Below the pieces are notes generated by a model. That model saw only the letters and a program-made list of their open reading frames with translations. It was not told the DNA's origin and did not search any database. A program made the translations under genes and the position numbers. From positions 51,027 to 115,026 of the forward strand of contig CAVSBE010000004.1 in the NCBI GenBank assembly GCA_963726135.1: DNA of 64,000 nucleotides, given 5' to 3'. Positions 29,677 through 38,446 of this stretch are shown here, in pieces (position 1 is the first letter of the stretch; the number at the start of each line of letters is the position of its first letter). Source of the stretch: Bog-473 sp963726135 (GTDB lineage: Bacteria; Actinomycetota; Acidimicrobiia; Acidimicrobiales; RAAP-2).

Positions 29677-30963
29677 CTACTTGAGGAAGCCCTCGTAGTT
29701 GCGCATCATCAGCTGGCTGTCGATCTGGCGCATCGTCTCGAGGGCGACACCCACCGAGATCAGCAACGTCGTTCCGTAGAAGGGGAACCGGTTGAGGTGC
29801 CAGAGCGCCATGAGGAGCGAGGGCACCACGGCGACCGAGCCGAGGAAGAGGGCTCCTACGACCGTGATGCGACTCAGGATGTGCGCGAAGTACCGCTCGG
29901 TAGGCGGTCCGGGCCGGATACCCGGGACGAACCCGCCCTGCTTGCGGATCAGGTCGGCCTGCTGGTGCGGGTCGAAGGCGACATACACGTAGAAGAACGT
30001 GAACATCACGATGAGCAGGAAGTAGGCCGCGATGTAGAAGAAGCTGGTCGGCGTCAGGCTCGTGCGCACGAAATTCTGGAACCAGTTCCACGGGACCACG
30101 TTGGAGAGCAGCACCGGGATGTAGAGCACCGAGCTGGCGAAGATGATCGGGATCACGCCGGACTGGTTCACCTTCAAGGGGATGTAGGTGGAGCTCCCGC
30201 CGTACATCCGCCGCCCGACGACGCGACGGGCAAAGGTCACGGGTATCCGGCGCTGGCCCTGGTCCATGAAGACGATGAAGACCAACAAGACCAGGGAGAC
30301 GATGATGATGATCGTGAACTTGGCCTTCCCCCCCTCCTCGTAGATCGCCTTGAACCCGGTGGGGATGGCTGCCACGACGTTGGCGAAGATGAGGATCGAC
30401 ATCCCCTGGCCGATGCCGCGCTGGGTGATGAGCTCGGCCAGCCACATGACGAAGGCCGTCCCGGCGGTGAGGATCAGCACCATGAAGAGGGCCAGCGGCC
30501 AGTTGAAGGTCGGGATGAGATCGACGCTCGTGCCGAGCAGCGCCGAATCGTGGCCGTGGAAGGCGTAGACGAGGCCCGAGGACTGCATGACGGCGAGGGC
30601 GACGGTCAGGTAGCGGGTGGTCTGGGTGATCTTCTTCTGGCCGACGGCGCCCTGGTCCCTCCACTCCTCCAGCTTGGGGATCACAGTGGAGAGCAGCTGA
30701 ATGATGATGGAGCTCGTGATGTAGGGCATGACGCCCAGGCCGAAGACGGCCAGGCGCACAAGGGCGCCACCGCTGAAGAGGTTGAGGAACCCGAGCACTC
30801 CCGACGCGGAGGCCTGGCTCTCGAGCCCCTGCAGGCGCGCCCAGTTGACGCCGGGCACGGGGACGTTCGCCCCGATCTGGTAGAGGGCGATGACAGCCAG
30901 CGTGAACACGACCTTGTTGCGAAGGTCGGGAACCCTGAAGATGTTGGCGAGCCGGGAGAGCAT
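29677..30963 (-). CDS. secY: Preprotein translocase subunit SecY
   Basis: SecY is the pore-forming membrane subunit of the Sec translocon. The 428-residue product has about ten hydrophobic segments, the plug-region SGGALVRLAVFGLGVMPYI, PVTFARRVVGRRMYGG in a cytoplasmic loop and a C-terminal RQIDSQLMMRNYEGFLK. It lies at the end of the spc gene set, 34 bp downstream of rplO. Confidence 0.97.
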   Translation of the reverse strand: MLSRLANIFRVPDLRNKVVFTLAVIALYQIGANVPVPGVNWARLQGLESQASASGVLGFLNLFSGGALVRLAVFGLGVMPYITSSIIIQLLSTVIPKLEEWRDQGAVGQKKITQTTRYLTVALAVMQSSGLVYAFHGHDSALLGTSVDLIPTFNWPLALFMVLILTAGTAFVMWLAELITQRGIGQGMSILIFANVVAAIPTGFKAIYEEGGKAKFTIIIIVSLVLLVFIVFMDQGQRRIPVTFARRVVGRRMYGGSSTYIPLKVNQSGVIPIIFASSVLYIPVLLSNVVPWNWFQNFVRTSLTPTSFFYIAAYFLLIVMFTFFYVYVAFDPHQQADLIRKQGGFVPGIRPGPPTERYFAHILSRITVVGALFLGSVAVVPSLLMALWHLNRFPFYGTTLLISVGVALETMRQIDSQLMMRNYEGFLK

Positions 30964-30997
30964 CGCGCTTCCTCTCAGTGCCTGCCCAATGGGGTCA

Positions 30998-31486
30998 CTA
31001 GCGGTTCATCAGCGCATTGCCCGAGGCGGGCGGGCGCCCGTGCGCGAACGGCAACGGCACCCGCTCGACGCTACCGCCCGCGGCGGTGATGGCCGCCTCG
31101 GCCGACTTGGAGAACGCATGCGCCGAGACCCGGACCGGGCGGCTGATGGACCCCTGGCCGAGGATCTTGACCAGGGCCTTGGGCCGGACCACACCCGCCT
31201 CCACCAGGGTCTGCACGGTGACCTCGTCGGCACCGAGCGCCTCGAGGGCGCTCACGTTCACCGGGGTGTAGGCCACCCGGAACGGGTTCTTGAAACCCTT
31301 CAGCTTCGGGATGCGCTGCATCAGGGGCAGCTGGCCACCCTCGAAACCCGCCGGCACGGTGCCGCGGGCCTTCTGGCCCTTCATGCCCCGGCCCGCCGTC
31401 TTGTGGCCCTTGCCCCCGGTCCCTCGGCCGACCCTGCGCTTGGCCGTGGTCGCGCCCTTGGGCGGCGCCAGATCGTGCAGCTTCAC
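30998..31486 (-). CDS. rplO: 50S ribosomal protein L15
   Basis: L15 binds 23S rRNA during late 50S assembly. The N-terminal glycine/lysine-rich tail RRVGRGTGGKGHKTAGRG is diagnostic, followed by FEGGQLPLMQRIPKLKGF. The product is 162 residues, slightly long. It overlaps the rpmD stop by 4 bp. Confidence 0.97.
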   Translation of the reverse strand: MKLHDLAPPKGATTAKRRVGRGTGGKGHKTAGRGMKGQKARGTVPAGFEGGQLPLMQRIPKLKGFKNPFRVAYTPVNVSALEALGADEVTVQTLVEAGVVRPKALVKILGQGSISRPVRVSAHAFSKSAEAAITAAGGSVERVPLPFAHGRPPASGNALMNR

Positions 31487-31704
31487 TTCGAGACCTCCTC
31501 GACGCTGATCAGGTGCGGCACACGGGCGATCATGCCGCGGATCTCGGGGCGGTCGGGCAGCTCGTTGGACTGCCCGATGCCGCGCAGGCCGAGGGCCCGC
31601 AGCGTGCCGCGGTGCTTGGGCTTGGTGCCGATGGCCGAGCGCGTCTGCGTCACGAGCAGGAGGGACTCCCCCGACGGCTTCTTGGTGGTTGTCCTCGATG
31701 CCAC
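31483..31704 (-). CDS. rpmD: 50S ribosomal protein L30
   Basis: L30 has 73 residues: LLLVTQTRSAIGTKPKHRGT then LRALGLRGIGQSNELPDRPE are the family core. A 13-residue basic extension precedes the core compared with the usual 60. It lies between rpsE (2 bp gap) and rplO (4 bp overlap). Confidence 0.97.
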   Translation of the reverse strand: MASRTTTKKPSGESLLLVTQTRSAIGTKPKHRGTLRALGLRGIGQSNELPDRPEIRGMIARVPHLISVEEVSK

Positions 31705-31706
31705 GG

Positions 31707-32258
31707 TCAGCGCGTCTCCGCTGCGAACAGGTCCGTCTCGCGCTTGCGCTCGCGGTAGGCCCGCAGCACGCCGCCGGGGGTCACCTCGTCGGCTGCCTTG
31801 CCACGCAGCGCTGCCACGTCGTCGGGGCGCCGCAGCTGCTTGAGCCCCGCGATGGTGGCGTGGGCCACGTTGATGCCGTTGGACGAGCCCAGCGACTTGG
31901 CCAGGATGTCACGGATGCCGGCCATCTCGAGGATGTGGCGCGCCGCGCCGCCGGCGATGACGCCGGTGCCCGGGGCGGCCGGCTTCAGCAGCACACGGCC
32001 GGCACCGCTCTCCCCGATGACCGGGTGGACGATGGTGCTGCCGGCCAGGGGCACGTCGAAGAGGTTCTTGCGCGCCTCCTCGATCCCCTTCTGGACCGCG
32101 AGCCCGGCCTCCTTGGCCTTGCCGTACCCGAGTCCGACCTTGCCGTTCCCGTCGCCCACCACCATCAGCGCGGCGAACGAGAAGCGCCGGCCGCCCTTGA
32201 CGACCTTGGCCACCCGGTTCACCTTGATGGTGCGCTCTTCGTACTGTGTGTCGACCAT
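31707..32258 (-). CDS. rpsE: 30S ribosomal protein S5
   Basis: S5 acts in decoding fidelity and helicase function at the mRNA entry. It shows VKGGRRFSFAALMVVGDGNG, GYGKAKEAGLAVQKG and APGTGVIAGGAARHILEMAG. The 183-residue length is normal. It lies 2 bp from each neighbour. Confidence 0.98.
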   Translation of the reverse strand: MVDTQYEERTIKVNRVAKVVKGGRRFSFAALMVVGDGNGKVGLGYGKAKEAGLAVQKGIEEARKNLFDVPLAGSTIVHPVIGESGAGRVLLKPAAPGTGVIAGGAARHILEMAGIRDILAKSLGSSNGINVAHATIAGLKQLRRPDDVAALRGKAADEVTPGGVLRAYRERKRETDLFAAETR

Positions 32259-32260
32259 GC

Positions 32261-32635
32261 TCAGAACTCCAGTCCCTCGGCTCGTGCCGCGTCAGCCAGG
32301 ACGGCGACACGACCGTGGTACACGAATCCCCCACGGTCGAAGACCACCGTGGTGATCCCGGCCGCCTTCGCCCTGGACCCCAGCAGGCGGCCGACCGACT
32401 CTGCGCCCGTCACGTTACCGCCACCGGCCTTGCCCAAGGACGCGCGGAGGTCGGGCTCGACCGACGACGCCGAGACCAGGGTGCGGCCGGCGGTGTCGTC
32501 GATGAGCTGGGCCGAGATGTGGCGGTTGGACCGGTGCACGGCCAGCCGGGGGCACTCGGCGGTGCCGCTCACCTTGGTGCGCACGCGTTCGTGGCGACGG
32601 AGGCGCAGCCGGGTGCGATCGCTCGTGCGTGCCAT
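32261..32635 (-). CDS. rplR: 50S ribosomal protein L18
   Basis: L18 binds 5S rRNA. The 124-residue product has RHERVRTKVSGTAECPRLAV, VHRSNRHISAQLIDD and the C-terminal VVFDRGGFVYHGRVAVLADA. Its start shares one base with the rplF stop. Confidence 0.97.
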   Translation of the reverse strand: MARTSDRTRLRLRRHERVRTKVSGTAECPRLAVHRSNRHISAQLIDDTAGRTLVSASSVEPDLRASLGKAGGGNVTGAESVGRLLGSRAKAAGITTVVFDRGGFVYHGRVAVLADAARAEGLEF

Positions 32636-33174
32636 TACTTCGCTGCCTTTCCTGCCTTGCGCAGCACCCGCTCGTTCGCATAGCGCACACCCTTGCCCTT
32701 GTAGGGCTCGGGCTTGCGCAGCTTGCGGATGTCTGCGGCCACCTGGCCGACCTTCTCCTTGTCGATGCCCTTCACGACGATGCGCGTCGGGACGGGCACC
32801 TCGAAGGTGATCCCTTCGGGCGCGTCCACCTGAACGGGGTGCGAGAAGCCGAGAGCCAACTCGAGCTCGCTCGGGCCCTTGGCGGTGGCGCGGTAGCCGA
32901 CGCCCACGATCTCGAGCTCCTTGGAGAAGCCGTCGGTCACCCCTGAGACCATGTTGGCCACGAGCGAGCGCGACAGTCCGTGCAGCGCGCGGTGCCGTCG
33001 CTCGTCGTCGGGCCGGGTGACCACGAGCGTGTCGCCCTCCTGCGCGATCGTGATGCCCTCGGGGAGTTCACGTTCCAGGGTGCCCTGGGGCCCCTTGACG
33101 TTGACCATGGCTCCGCTGAGGGTGACAGTGACGTTGGAGGGCACCGCGATGGGCGAGCGTCCGACGCGCGACAT
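32635..33174 (-). CDS. rplF: 50S ribosomal protein L6
   Basis: L6 has two similar domains near the factor-binding site. MSRVGRSPIAVPSNVTV opens the protein, followed by VKGPQGTLERELPEGI, VGVGYRATAKG and the C-terminal RKPEPYKGKGVRYANE. The 179-residue length is normal. Confidence 0.98.
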   Translation of the reverse strand: MSRVGRSPIAVPSNVTVTLSGAMVNVKGPQGTLERELPEGITIAQEGDTLVVTRPDDERRHRALHGLSRSLVANMVSGVTDGFSKELEIVGVGYRATAKGPSELELALGFSHPVQVDAPEGITFEVPVPTRIVVKGIDKEKVGQVAADIRKLRKPEPYKGKGVRYANERVLRKAGKAAK

Positions 33175-33213
33175 CAGGCCTCTCCTCGCGTCGGCGCGGT
33201 GCGGGTCCCGGGG

Positions 33214-33618
33214 CTACCAGACATGGCACAACACCTCGCCGCCCAGATGCTTGCGGCGTGCCTCGGCGTCGGTCAGCAGGCCCTGGCTGGTGGAGACCAC
33301 CGCCACGCCCATGCCGCCCAGCACGCGCGGCATGCCGTCGGCGCGGGCATAAATCCGCAGGCCTGGCTTCGAGACTCGCTTGATCCCGGCGATGGTCCTC
33401 GTGCGGTCGCCGGAGTACTTCATGATGATCTCGAGGGTGGTGCCGGGCTTACCCACGTTGGGCTCGACCTTGTAGCCGGCAATGAAGCCCTCCCGCTCCA
33501 GGATGGAAGCGAGGGACTCCTTGAGCTTGGAGCCGGGCATGCGCACGGTGTCGAACATGGCCGAATTCGCGTTGCGGATCCGGGTGAGCATGTCCGCGAT
33601 GGGGTCAGTCATCGTCAT
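33214..33618 (-). CDS. rpsH: 30S ribosomal protein S8
   Basis: S8 is a primary 16S-binding protein. It reads DPIADMLTRIRNANSA, LKESLASILEREGFIAGY and VSTSQGLLTDAEARRKHLGG near the end. The 134-residue length is normal. It is the known autoregulator of spc operons in enterobacteria; no leader target was recognised here. Confidence 0.98.
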   Translation of the reverse strand: MTMTDPIADMLTRIRNANSAMFDTVRMPGSKLKESLASILEREGFIAGYKVEPNVGKPGTTLEIIMKYSGDRTRTIAGIKRVSKPGLRIYARADGMPRVLGGMGVAVVSTSQGLLTDAEARRKHLGGEVLCHVW

Positions 33619-33624
33619 GGCGGC

Positions 33625-33810
33625 CTACCAGCTCGCCTTCGTGACGCCAGGCACCTCGCCCGCATGCACCATGACGCGCAGACAGATGCGGCAGAGCCCG
33701 AACTTGCGATAGACGGCCTTGGGCCGTCCGCACCGCTGGCACCGGGTGTAACCCCGCACCTTGAACTTGGGCGTGCGCTGCTGCTTCTCGATCAATGCCT
33801 TCTTCGCCAT
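33625..33810 (-). CDS. rpsN: 30S ribosomal protein S14, type Z
   Basis: This is the short zinc-binding S14. It has 61 residues, with Cys24, Cys27, Cys40 and Cys43 as ligands and GRPKAVYRKFGLCRICLR as the core. It lies between rplE and rpsH with gaps of 4 and 6 bp. Confidence 0.98.
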   Translation of the reverse strand: MAKKALIEKQQRTPKFKVRGYTRCQRCGRPKAVYRKFGLCRICLRVMVHAGEVPGVTKASW

Positions 33811-33814
33811 GTTG

Positions 33815-34387
33815 CTACCGGGTCTCCTGTCGGAACGGAAAGCCGAACGCTGCCAGGAACGCCCGCCCTTCCTCGTTAGTGCGCGCGGTCGTGACGATGG
33901 TGATGTCCATACCGCGGGTCGTGTCGATCTTGTCGTAGTCGATCTCGGGGAAGATCAGCTGCTCGGTGACCCCGAACGTGTAGTTGCCGTGGCCGTCGAA
34001 CGACCGGGGCGAGAGGCCCCGGAAGTCGCGGATGCGAGGGATGGCGAGGCTGAGCAGGCGGTCGAAGAACTCCCAGGCCCGGTCGCCGCGCAGTGTGGCC
34101 TTGACCCCGATGCTCTGCCCCTCTCGCAGCTTGAAGCCGGCGATCGACTTCTTGGCCCGGGTCACGATGGGCTTCTGGCCCGTGATGGTCTCGAGGTCGC
34201 GCTGGGCCCCCTCAATGAGCGAGGCCTGCTGGGTGGCCCGACCGACGCCCATGTTGATGACGATCTTGTCCAGCCGTGGCACCTCCATGACGTTGCTGAG
34301 GCCGAGCTCGTCCTTCAGCCGGTCCCGCACCTCCGACAGGTAGCGCTCCTTCAGCCGGGGCCGCGCCGGCGCGCTGGTCGTGCTCAC
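33815..34387 (-). CDS. rplE: 50S ribosomal protein L5
   Basis: L5 binds 5S rRNA and contacts the P-site tRNA. It shows KIVINMGVGRATQQ, ITGQKPIVTRAKKSIAGFK and GVTEQLIFPEIDYDKID. The GTG start overlaps the rplX stop as GTGA and gives 190 residues, the normal size. An in-frame upstream ATG-like start would add only five residues inside rplX. Confidence 0.97.
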   Translation of the reverse strand: MSTTSAPARPRLKERYLSEVRDRLKDELGLSNVMEVPRLDKIVINMGVGRATQQASLIEGAQRDLETITGQKPIVTRAKKSIAGFKLREGQSIGVKATLRGDRAWEFFDRLLSLAIPRIRDFRGLSPRSFDGHGNYTFGVTEQLIFPEIDYDKIDTTRGMDITIVTTARTNEEGRAFLAAFGFPFRQETR

Positions 34388-34692
34388 AGCTCGGCCCCGC
34401 ACTTCTTGCAGACGCGGACCTTCTCGCCGTCGTCCTCGAAGCGGTATCCGGCGCGAGAGGGCTTGTCGCAGCTCCTGCAGATCAGGGCCACCGTCGAGAC
34501 GTGGACGGGCATGAACTTGTCGATGACGCCGCCCTGCTGGGTGGCACGGGTCGGCTTGGCGTGGCGCTTGGCCACGTTGACCCCCTCGAGGATGACCCGC
34601 TCACGGGACGGGATGGCGCGCACCACCTCGGCCTTCTTGCCCTTGTCCTTGCCGGACAGGACGATCACCTGGTCTCCCTTGTGGATCCGCAT
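34384..34692 (-). CDS. rplX: 50S ribosomal protein L24 with zinc ribbon
   Basis: L24 initiates 50S assembly through its KOW domain, here MRIHKGDQVIVLSGKDKGK. The C-terminal half contains Cys72, Cys75, Cys95 and Cys98 in two CxxC knuckles (CRSC and CKKC) around KPSRAGYRFEDD, so it should bind zinc. Many bacterial L24 proteins have lost these cysteines. The 102-residue length is normal. Confidence 0.97.
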   Translation of the reverse strand: MRIHKGDQVIVLSGKDKGKKAEVVRAIPSRERVILEGVNVAKRHAKPTRATQQGGVIDKFMPVHVSTVALICRSCDKPSRAGYRFEDDGEKVRVCKKCGAEL

Positions 34693-35060
34693 CAGAGCAC
34701 CTCCGGGGCAAGCGACACGATGCGCATGAAGCGCTTGTCGCGCAGCTCACGGCCCACGGGCCCGAAGATGCGGGTCCCGCGCGGCTGTTGTTGGTCGTTG
34801 ATGAGCACGGCTGCGTTCTCGTCGAAGCGGATGTAGCTCCCGTCGGGGCGCCGCTTCTCCTTCTTGGTGCGGACGACGACGCACTTGACGACGTCACCCT
34901 TCTTGACCGCGGCACCGGGGATAGCGTCCTTGACCGTGGCCACGAACACGTCGCCGATGCTGGCGTAGCGCCGGCGCGACCCACCGAGCACGCGGATGCA
35001 GAGCACCTCGCGCGCACCGGAGTTGTCGGCCACCCGCAGCCGGGATTCCTGCTGAATCAT
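34692..35060 (-). CDS. rplN: 50S ribosomal protein L14
   Basis: L14 lies at the subunit interface. The 122-residue product begins MIQQESRLRVADNSGARE and includes KGDVVKCVVVRTKKEKRR and RGTRIFGPVGRELRD. It overlaps the rpsQ stop by 4 bp. Confidence 0.98.
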   Translation of the reverse strand: MIQQESRLRVADNSGAREVLCIRVLGGSRRRYASIGDVFVATVKDAIPGAAVKKGDVVKCVVVRTKKEKRRPDGSYIRFDENAAVLINDQQQPRGTRIFGPVGRELRDKRFMRIVSLAPEVL

Positions 35061-35530
35061 CGGGCCCGCTCCACCACTTCGGTCAGGCGCCAGCGCTTGA
35101 GCTTGGAGAGGGGGCGGGTCTCTTGCACCCGCACCTTGTCGCCCACCTTGGCGCTGTCCTCGGCATCATGCACGTAGAGCTTCTTCGTGCGCTGCACGGT
35201 CTTGCCGTACTTCCGGTGGCGCACCCGCTCGACCACGGCCACGACCACGGTCGAGGACATGGCGTCGGAGACGACGATGCCCTCGCGCACCTTGCGCCGG
35301 TTGGCCCTCGGGCCGCCCTCCTCGGGAGCCTTCTCGCTGGCGGCCGGGGCGGCGGCGGGGATCGGGACGGCCGCTTCCTCGTCCGTCGCGGGCAGCTCCT
35401 TGGCGGACTCGGCCTCGACGGCGTCGAGCGCCCGCGCCGCATCCGCCGCGGCGGCCTTGGCGGCGTCCAGCGTCTCGTCGGCAGCTGCGTCGTTCACTGT
35501 GTCTTCGGTCTCTGGGGTCTCGTCGGCCAT
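35057..35530 (-). CDS. rpsQ: 30S ribosomal protein S17 with N-terminal acidic extension
   Basis: The S17 core starts near residue 76 with NRRKVREGIVVSDAMSSTVV and continues through HRKYGKTVQRTKKLYVHD to RPLSKLKRWRL. Usual S17 has about 85 residues; this one has 157. The first 75 residues are Ala/Glu/Asp-rich (MADETPETEDTVNDAAADET at the start). An internal start cannot be excluded, but the ATG overlaps the rpmC stop by one base, which favours the long form. Confidence 0.95.
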   Translation of the reverse strand: MADETPETEDTVNDAAADETLDAAKAAAADAARALDAVEAESAKELPATDEEAAVPIPAAAPAASEKAPEEGGPRANRRKVREGIVVSDAMSSTVVVAVVERVRHRKYGKTVQRTKKLYVHDAEDSAKVGDKVRVQETRPLSKLKRWRLTEVVERAR

Positions 35531-35931
35531 CAGGCCTCATCCTCTTCGTCGTCGTCCAGGTCGTCGATGTCGGCGTCCAGGTGGTCGTGGTCGTGCAGGT
35601 CGCCCACGCCCGCCTCGGCCTCGGCGGCCACCGCCTTGGCGGCGGCCTTCTCCTCCCGCTCGGCGTCCTCCGCCGCGAGCTTGGCCCGGGCCGCCTCGTG
35701 CTCGGCCGCCGTGGGGGCCACGTAGGCGCCCTCGGCTTCGAGGATCTCGCGTCCACGCAGCACCGTCAGCATGCGAGCCACCTCGCGGCGGACCTGCCCG
35801 ATACGGGACGGGTTGTCGAGCTGGCCGGTGGCCAGCTGGAAGCGCAGGTTGAACAGCTCGCGGCGCGACTCGCCCAGGCGCGAGGCCAGCTCGTCACCGT
35901 CGAGCATGGAGAGGTCGTGCGCGGTCGGCAT
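35530..35931 (-). CDS. rpmC: 50S ribosomal protein L29 with C-terminal acidic extension
   Basis: The L29 core is in the first 70 residues: LDGDELASRLGESRRELFNL then RFQLATGQLDNPSRIGQVRR. A tail of about 60 residues follows, with a Lys/Ala/Glu helix-like part and the run DHDHLDADIDDLDDDEEDEA. Usual L29 has 60-75 residues; this has 133. The start overlaps the rplP stop by one base (TGATG). Confidence 0.95.
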   Translation of the reverse strand: MPTAHDLSMLDGDELASRLGESRRELFNLRFQLATGQLDNPSRIGQVRREVARMLTVLRGREILEAEGAYVAPTAAEHEAARAKLAAEDAEREEKAAAKAVAAEAEAGVGDLHDHDHLDADIDDLDDDEEDEA

Positions 35932-36368
35932 CAGATAGCCACCTCGGCGTGGCCGTGGGTGCCGGGGCGCACCACGAAACGCGCCTTGAAAGGCAGCTTC
36001 TGAATGGCCCGCTCCATGGCGGCACGCGCCAGCTCCTCCTCCACGCCCGCCAGCTCGAAGAGGATGCGCCCGGGGTGCACGACGGCGACCCACAGCTCGG
36101 GGTTGCCCTTGCCCGAGCCCATGCGCGTCTCGGCCGGCTTCTGGGTGACCGGCTTGTCCGGGAAGACCCGGATCCAGACCTTGCCGCCGCGCTTCACGTG
36201 CCGGGTCATGGCGATACGGGCGGCCTCGATCTGGCGCGCCGTGAGCCAGCCCGGCTCGAGCGCCTGAATCCCGAAGTCGCCGAACGTGACGGATGTGCCG
36301 CCCTTGGCCGCGCCGGTGAGGCGGCCCCGCTGCGTCTTGCGGTGCTTGACCTTCTTGGGCATCAACAT
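35931..36368 (-). CDS. rplP: 50S ribosomal protein L16
   Basis: L16 organises the A site of the 50S subunit. It starts MLMPKKVKHRKTQRG and shows ALEPGWLTARQIEAARIAM, KPAETRMGSGKGNPELWVAV and IQKLPFKARFVV. At 145 residues it is a few residues longer than usual. It follows rpsC after one base. Confidence 0.98.
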   Translation of the reverse strand: MLMPKKVKHRKTQRGRLTGAAKGGTSVTFGDFGIQALEPGWLTARQIEAARIAMTRHVKRGGKVWIRVFPDKPVTQKPAETRMGSGKGNPELWVAVVHPGRILFELAGVEEELARAAMERAIQKLPFKARFVVRPGTHGHAEVAI

Positions 36369-36369
36369 G

Positions 36370-37440
36370 TCACTCCGCGTCCCTCCGGAAGTGCGGCGCC
36401 TCGTGGTGCTGGTGTCGGTTCTGGCGCTCCATCTCCTCGTCCTGGGTCAGCTGCCGCTCCAGATCGTCGGGCTCGGTCGGTGAGGGGAGCAGGTCGGCCA
36501 CCGGCGTCTCCACTTCCTCCTCGACTTCCTCCGCCACCTCTGCCTCGGCCTCGGCGACCTCGACTGGCGCGGTCTCGACCAGCTCCTCTTCCGCGGCCAC
36601 CTCCGCCGTGGCAGCCTCCTCGACCTCGACCTCGACCTCGACCTCGGTCTCGCCCTCGACCTCGCCATCGCCATCCCCGGTCGGGAAGCCCTCCGCACGG
36701 CGACGGCCACCGCCGGCCGTGATCAGCCGACGCGGTCCGCTCTGGCCCGACGTCTCGCCGACTGCCATGGCAGCTTCGCGGGTGATCTTGTCCTCGATGG
36801 AGACCTTGTAGGGGAGGATGTCGCCCTTGTAGATCCACACCTTCACGCCGACCCGGCCCGACGTGGTCCGGGCCTCGCGGAAGCCGTAGTCGATGTCGGC
36901 CCGCAGGGTGTGCAGGGGCACACGGCCTTCGCGGTACTGCTCCTTGCGGGACATCTCCGAGCCGCCGAGACGGCCCGAGCACTGGACCTTGATGCCCTGC
37001 GCGCCCGCCTTCTGCACCGTCTGGATGGCACGCTTCATGGCGCGGCGGAAGGCGACCCGCCGCACGAGCTGGTCGCAGATGCCCTGGGCGATGAGCGCCG
37101 CGTCGAGCTCAGGCTGCTTGATCTCCTGGATGTTGAGCTGAATCCGGTTCTGCAGCCCCGTGATCTCCTCGAGGTGCTTCTTGAGCCGGTCCGCCTCGGC
37201 GCCGCGGCGGCCGATGACGATGCCAGGCCGGGCCGTGTGGATGTCGACGCGCAGGCGGTCCCGGGTCCGTTCCACCTCAATGCGGCTGACGGCCGCAGCC
37301 TCGAGCTGCCTCATCAGGTAGTCGCGGATCTTCCAGTCCTCGACCACGAAGTCGCGGTAGTGGCGCTCCTCGAACCAGCGGGACTTCCAATCCGTCGTGA
37401 TCCCGAGGCGGAAGCCGTAGGGGTTTACCTTCTGGCCCAT
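36370..37440 (-). CDS. rpsC: 30S ribosomal protein S3 with long acidic C-terminal tail
   Basis: The S3 core occupies about residues 1-235: MGQKVNPYGFRLGITTDWKS, the KH motif PGIVIGRRGAEADRL, and GRLGGSEMSRKEQYREGRVP. A tail of about 120 residues follows. It is rich in Glu, Val, Ala and Thr with runs such as EVEVEVEVEEAATAEVAAEE, and ends in a basic/His segment RQNRHQHHEAPHFRRDAE. The total of 356 residues is far above the usual 210-275. rplV ends directly before it. Confidence 0.96.
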   Translation of the reverse strand: MGQKVNPYGFRLGITTDWKSRWFEERHYRDFVVEDWKIRDYLMRQLEAAAVSRIEVERTRDRLRVDIHTARPGIVIGRRGAEADRLKKHLEEITGLQNRIQLNIQEIKQPELDAALIAQGICDQLVRRVAFRRAMKRAIQTVQKAGAQGIKVQCSGRLGGSEMSRKEQYREGRVPLHTLRADIDYGFREARTTSGRVGVKVWIYKGDILPYKVSIEDKITREAAMAVGETSGQSGPRRLITAGGGRRRAEGFPTGDGDGEVEGETEVEVEVEVEEAATAEVAAEEELVETAPVEVAEAEAEVAEEVEEEVETPVADLLPSPTEPDDLERQLTQDEEMERQNRHQHHEAPHFRRDAE

Positions 37441-38154
37441 TTACTCGTCCTCGACCTTCTTGTCTGCGCCGGCCTCGGCCGACTCCTCGTTGGCCGCCTC
37501 GCCCGCGACGGCGTCTTCTTCGTCGATGCCGCCGTCCACCGTGTCCGCCTCGGTCACTTCGGGCTCCATGTCGGCCACCTCGGACTCGGCCAGCGCCTGG
37601 TCGGTGAAGTCCTCTTCCGCCTCGTCGGCGGCGGCCTCTTCGGCCGCGGTCTGTTCGGCCGCGGCGACCTGGGCGGCCCGGCGGCGCGACAAGCGGCCGG
37701 ACAGGTCGGCCCGGCGCCGCGAGGCGTCGACACGCCGGGAACGGTTGGCGCTGACCGCCTCCATGCGGCGGCGGCGCAGCTCGAGTTGATCGGCCGGCAG
37801 CCGGCTCACGATGATGGTGATGTGGCAGGTCCGCTTGCGGATGCGCGTGGCCCGCCCACACGCCCGGGGACGCCAGCGCTTCATGGTCGTGCCTTCATCG
37901 GCGTAGCAGGCCGAGACGTAGAGCTCCTCGGGGTTCTGCTGGTCGTTGTGGGCGGCGTTGGCCACGGCCGACGCCAGGACCTTGCCGATGATCTCGGCGG
38001 CCTCGCGCTCGGTGCCGGTGAGCACCTCGGCGGCGCGTTGCACGTCCTCGCCGCGGATCAGGTCGAGGACCTGGCGGGCCTTGGACGCCGACATCCCGCA
38101 GTAGCGGTGCATCGCCCGCGTCCCGGGACGCTCGTTCGTCTTGGTGGCGGTCAT
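37441..38154 (-). CDS. rplV: 50S ribosomal protein L22 with acidic C-terminal tail
   Basis: The L22 core (residues about 1-120) has MSASKARQVLDLIRGEDV, SAVANAAHNDQQNPEELYV and RIRKRTCHITIIVS lining the exit tunnel region. It is followed by an Arg-rich linker and about 90 acidic residues (EEAAADEAEEDFTDQALAES and onward). The total is 237 residues versus the usual 110-130. It overlaps rpsS by 4 bp. Confidence 0.96.
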   Translation of the reverse strand: MTATKTNERPGTRAMHRYCGMSASKARQVLDLIRGEDVQRAAEVLTGTEREAAEIIGKVLASAVANAAHNDQQNPEELYVSACYADEGTTMKRWRPRACGRATRIRKRTCHITIIVSRLPADQLELRRRRMEAVSANRSRRVDASRRRADLSGRLSRRRAAQVAAAEQTAAEEAAADEAEEDFTDQALAESEVADMEPEVTEADTVDGGIDEEDAVAGEAANEESAEAGADKKVEDE

Positions 38155-38429
38155 CGCCGCGCTCCCCGCTCCTGGCCGGCGTGGTAGCGGAAGGTCCGGG
38201 TCGGGGCGAATTCGCCCAGCTTGTGGCCGACCATCGACTCGGTCACGTACACCGGCACGTGGCGGCGGCCGTCGTGGACCGCGATCGTGTGCCCGACCAT
38301 GTCGGGGATGATCGTGGAGCGACGAGACCAGGTCTTGATGACCTTCTTGTCCCCGCTCGAGTTGAGGACGTCCACCTTCTTCAGCAGGTGGTCGTCCACG
38401 AAGGGTCCCTTCTTCAGGCTACGCGGCAT
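38151..38429 (-). CDS. rpsS: 30S ribosomal protein S19
   Basis: S19 has 92 residues with LKKGPFVDDHLLKKV near the start and SRRSTIIPDMVGHTIAVHDG and KLGEFAPTRTFRYHAG later. It follows rplB after 17 bp. Length and order are standard. Confidence 0.98.
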   Translation of the reverse strand: MPRSLKKGPFVDDHLLKKVDVLNSSGDKKVIKTWSRRSTIIPDMVGHTIAVHDGRRHVPVYVTESMVGHKLGEFAPTRTFRYHAGQERGARR

Positions 38430-38446
38430 GGCTCCTCAACCCCCAC

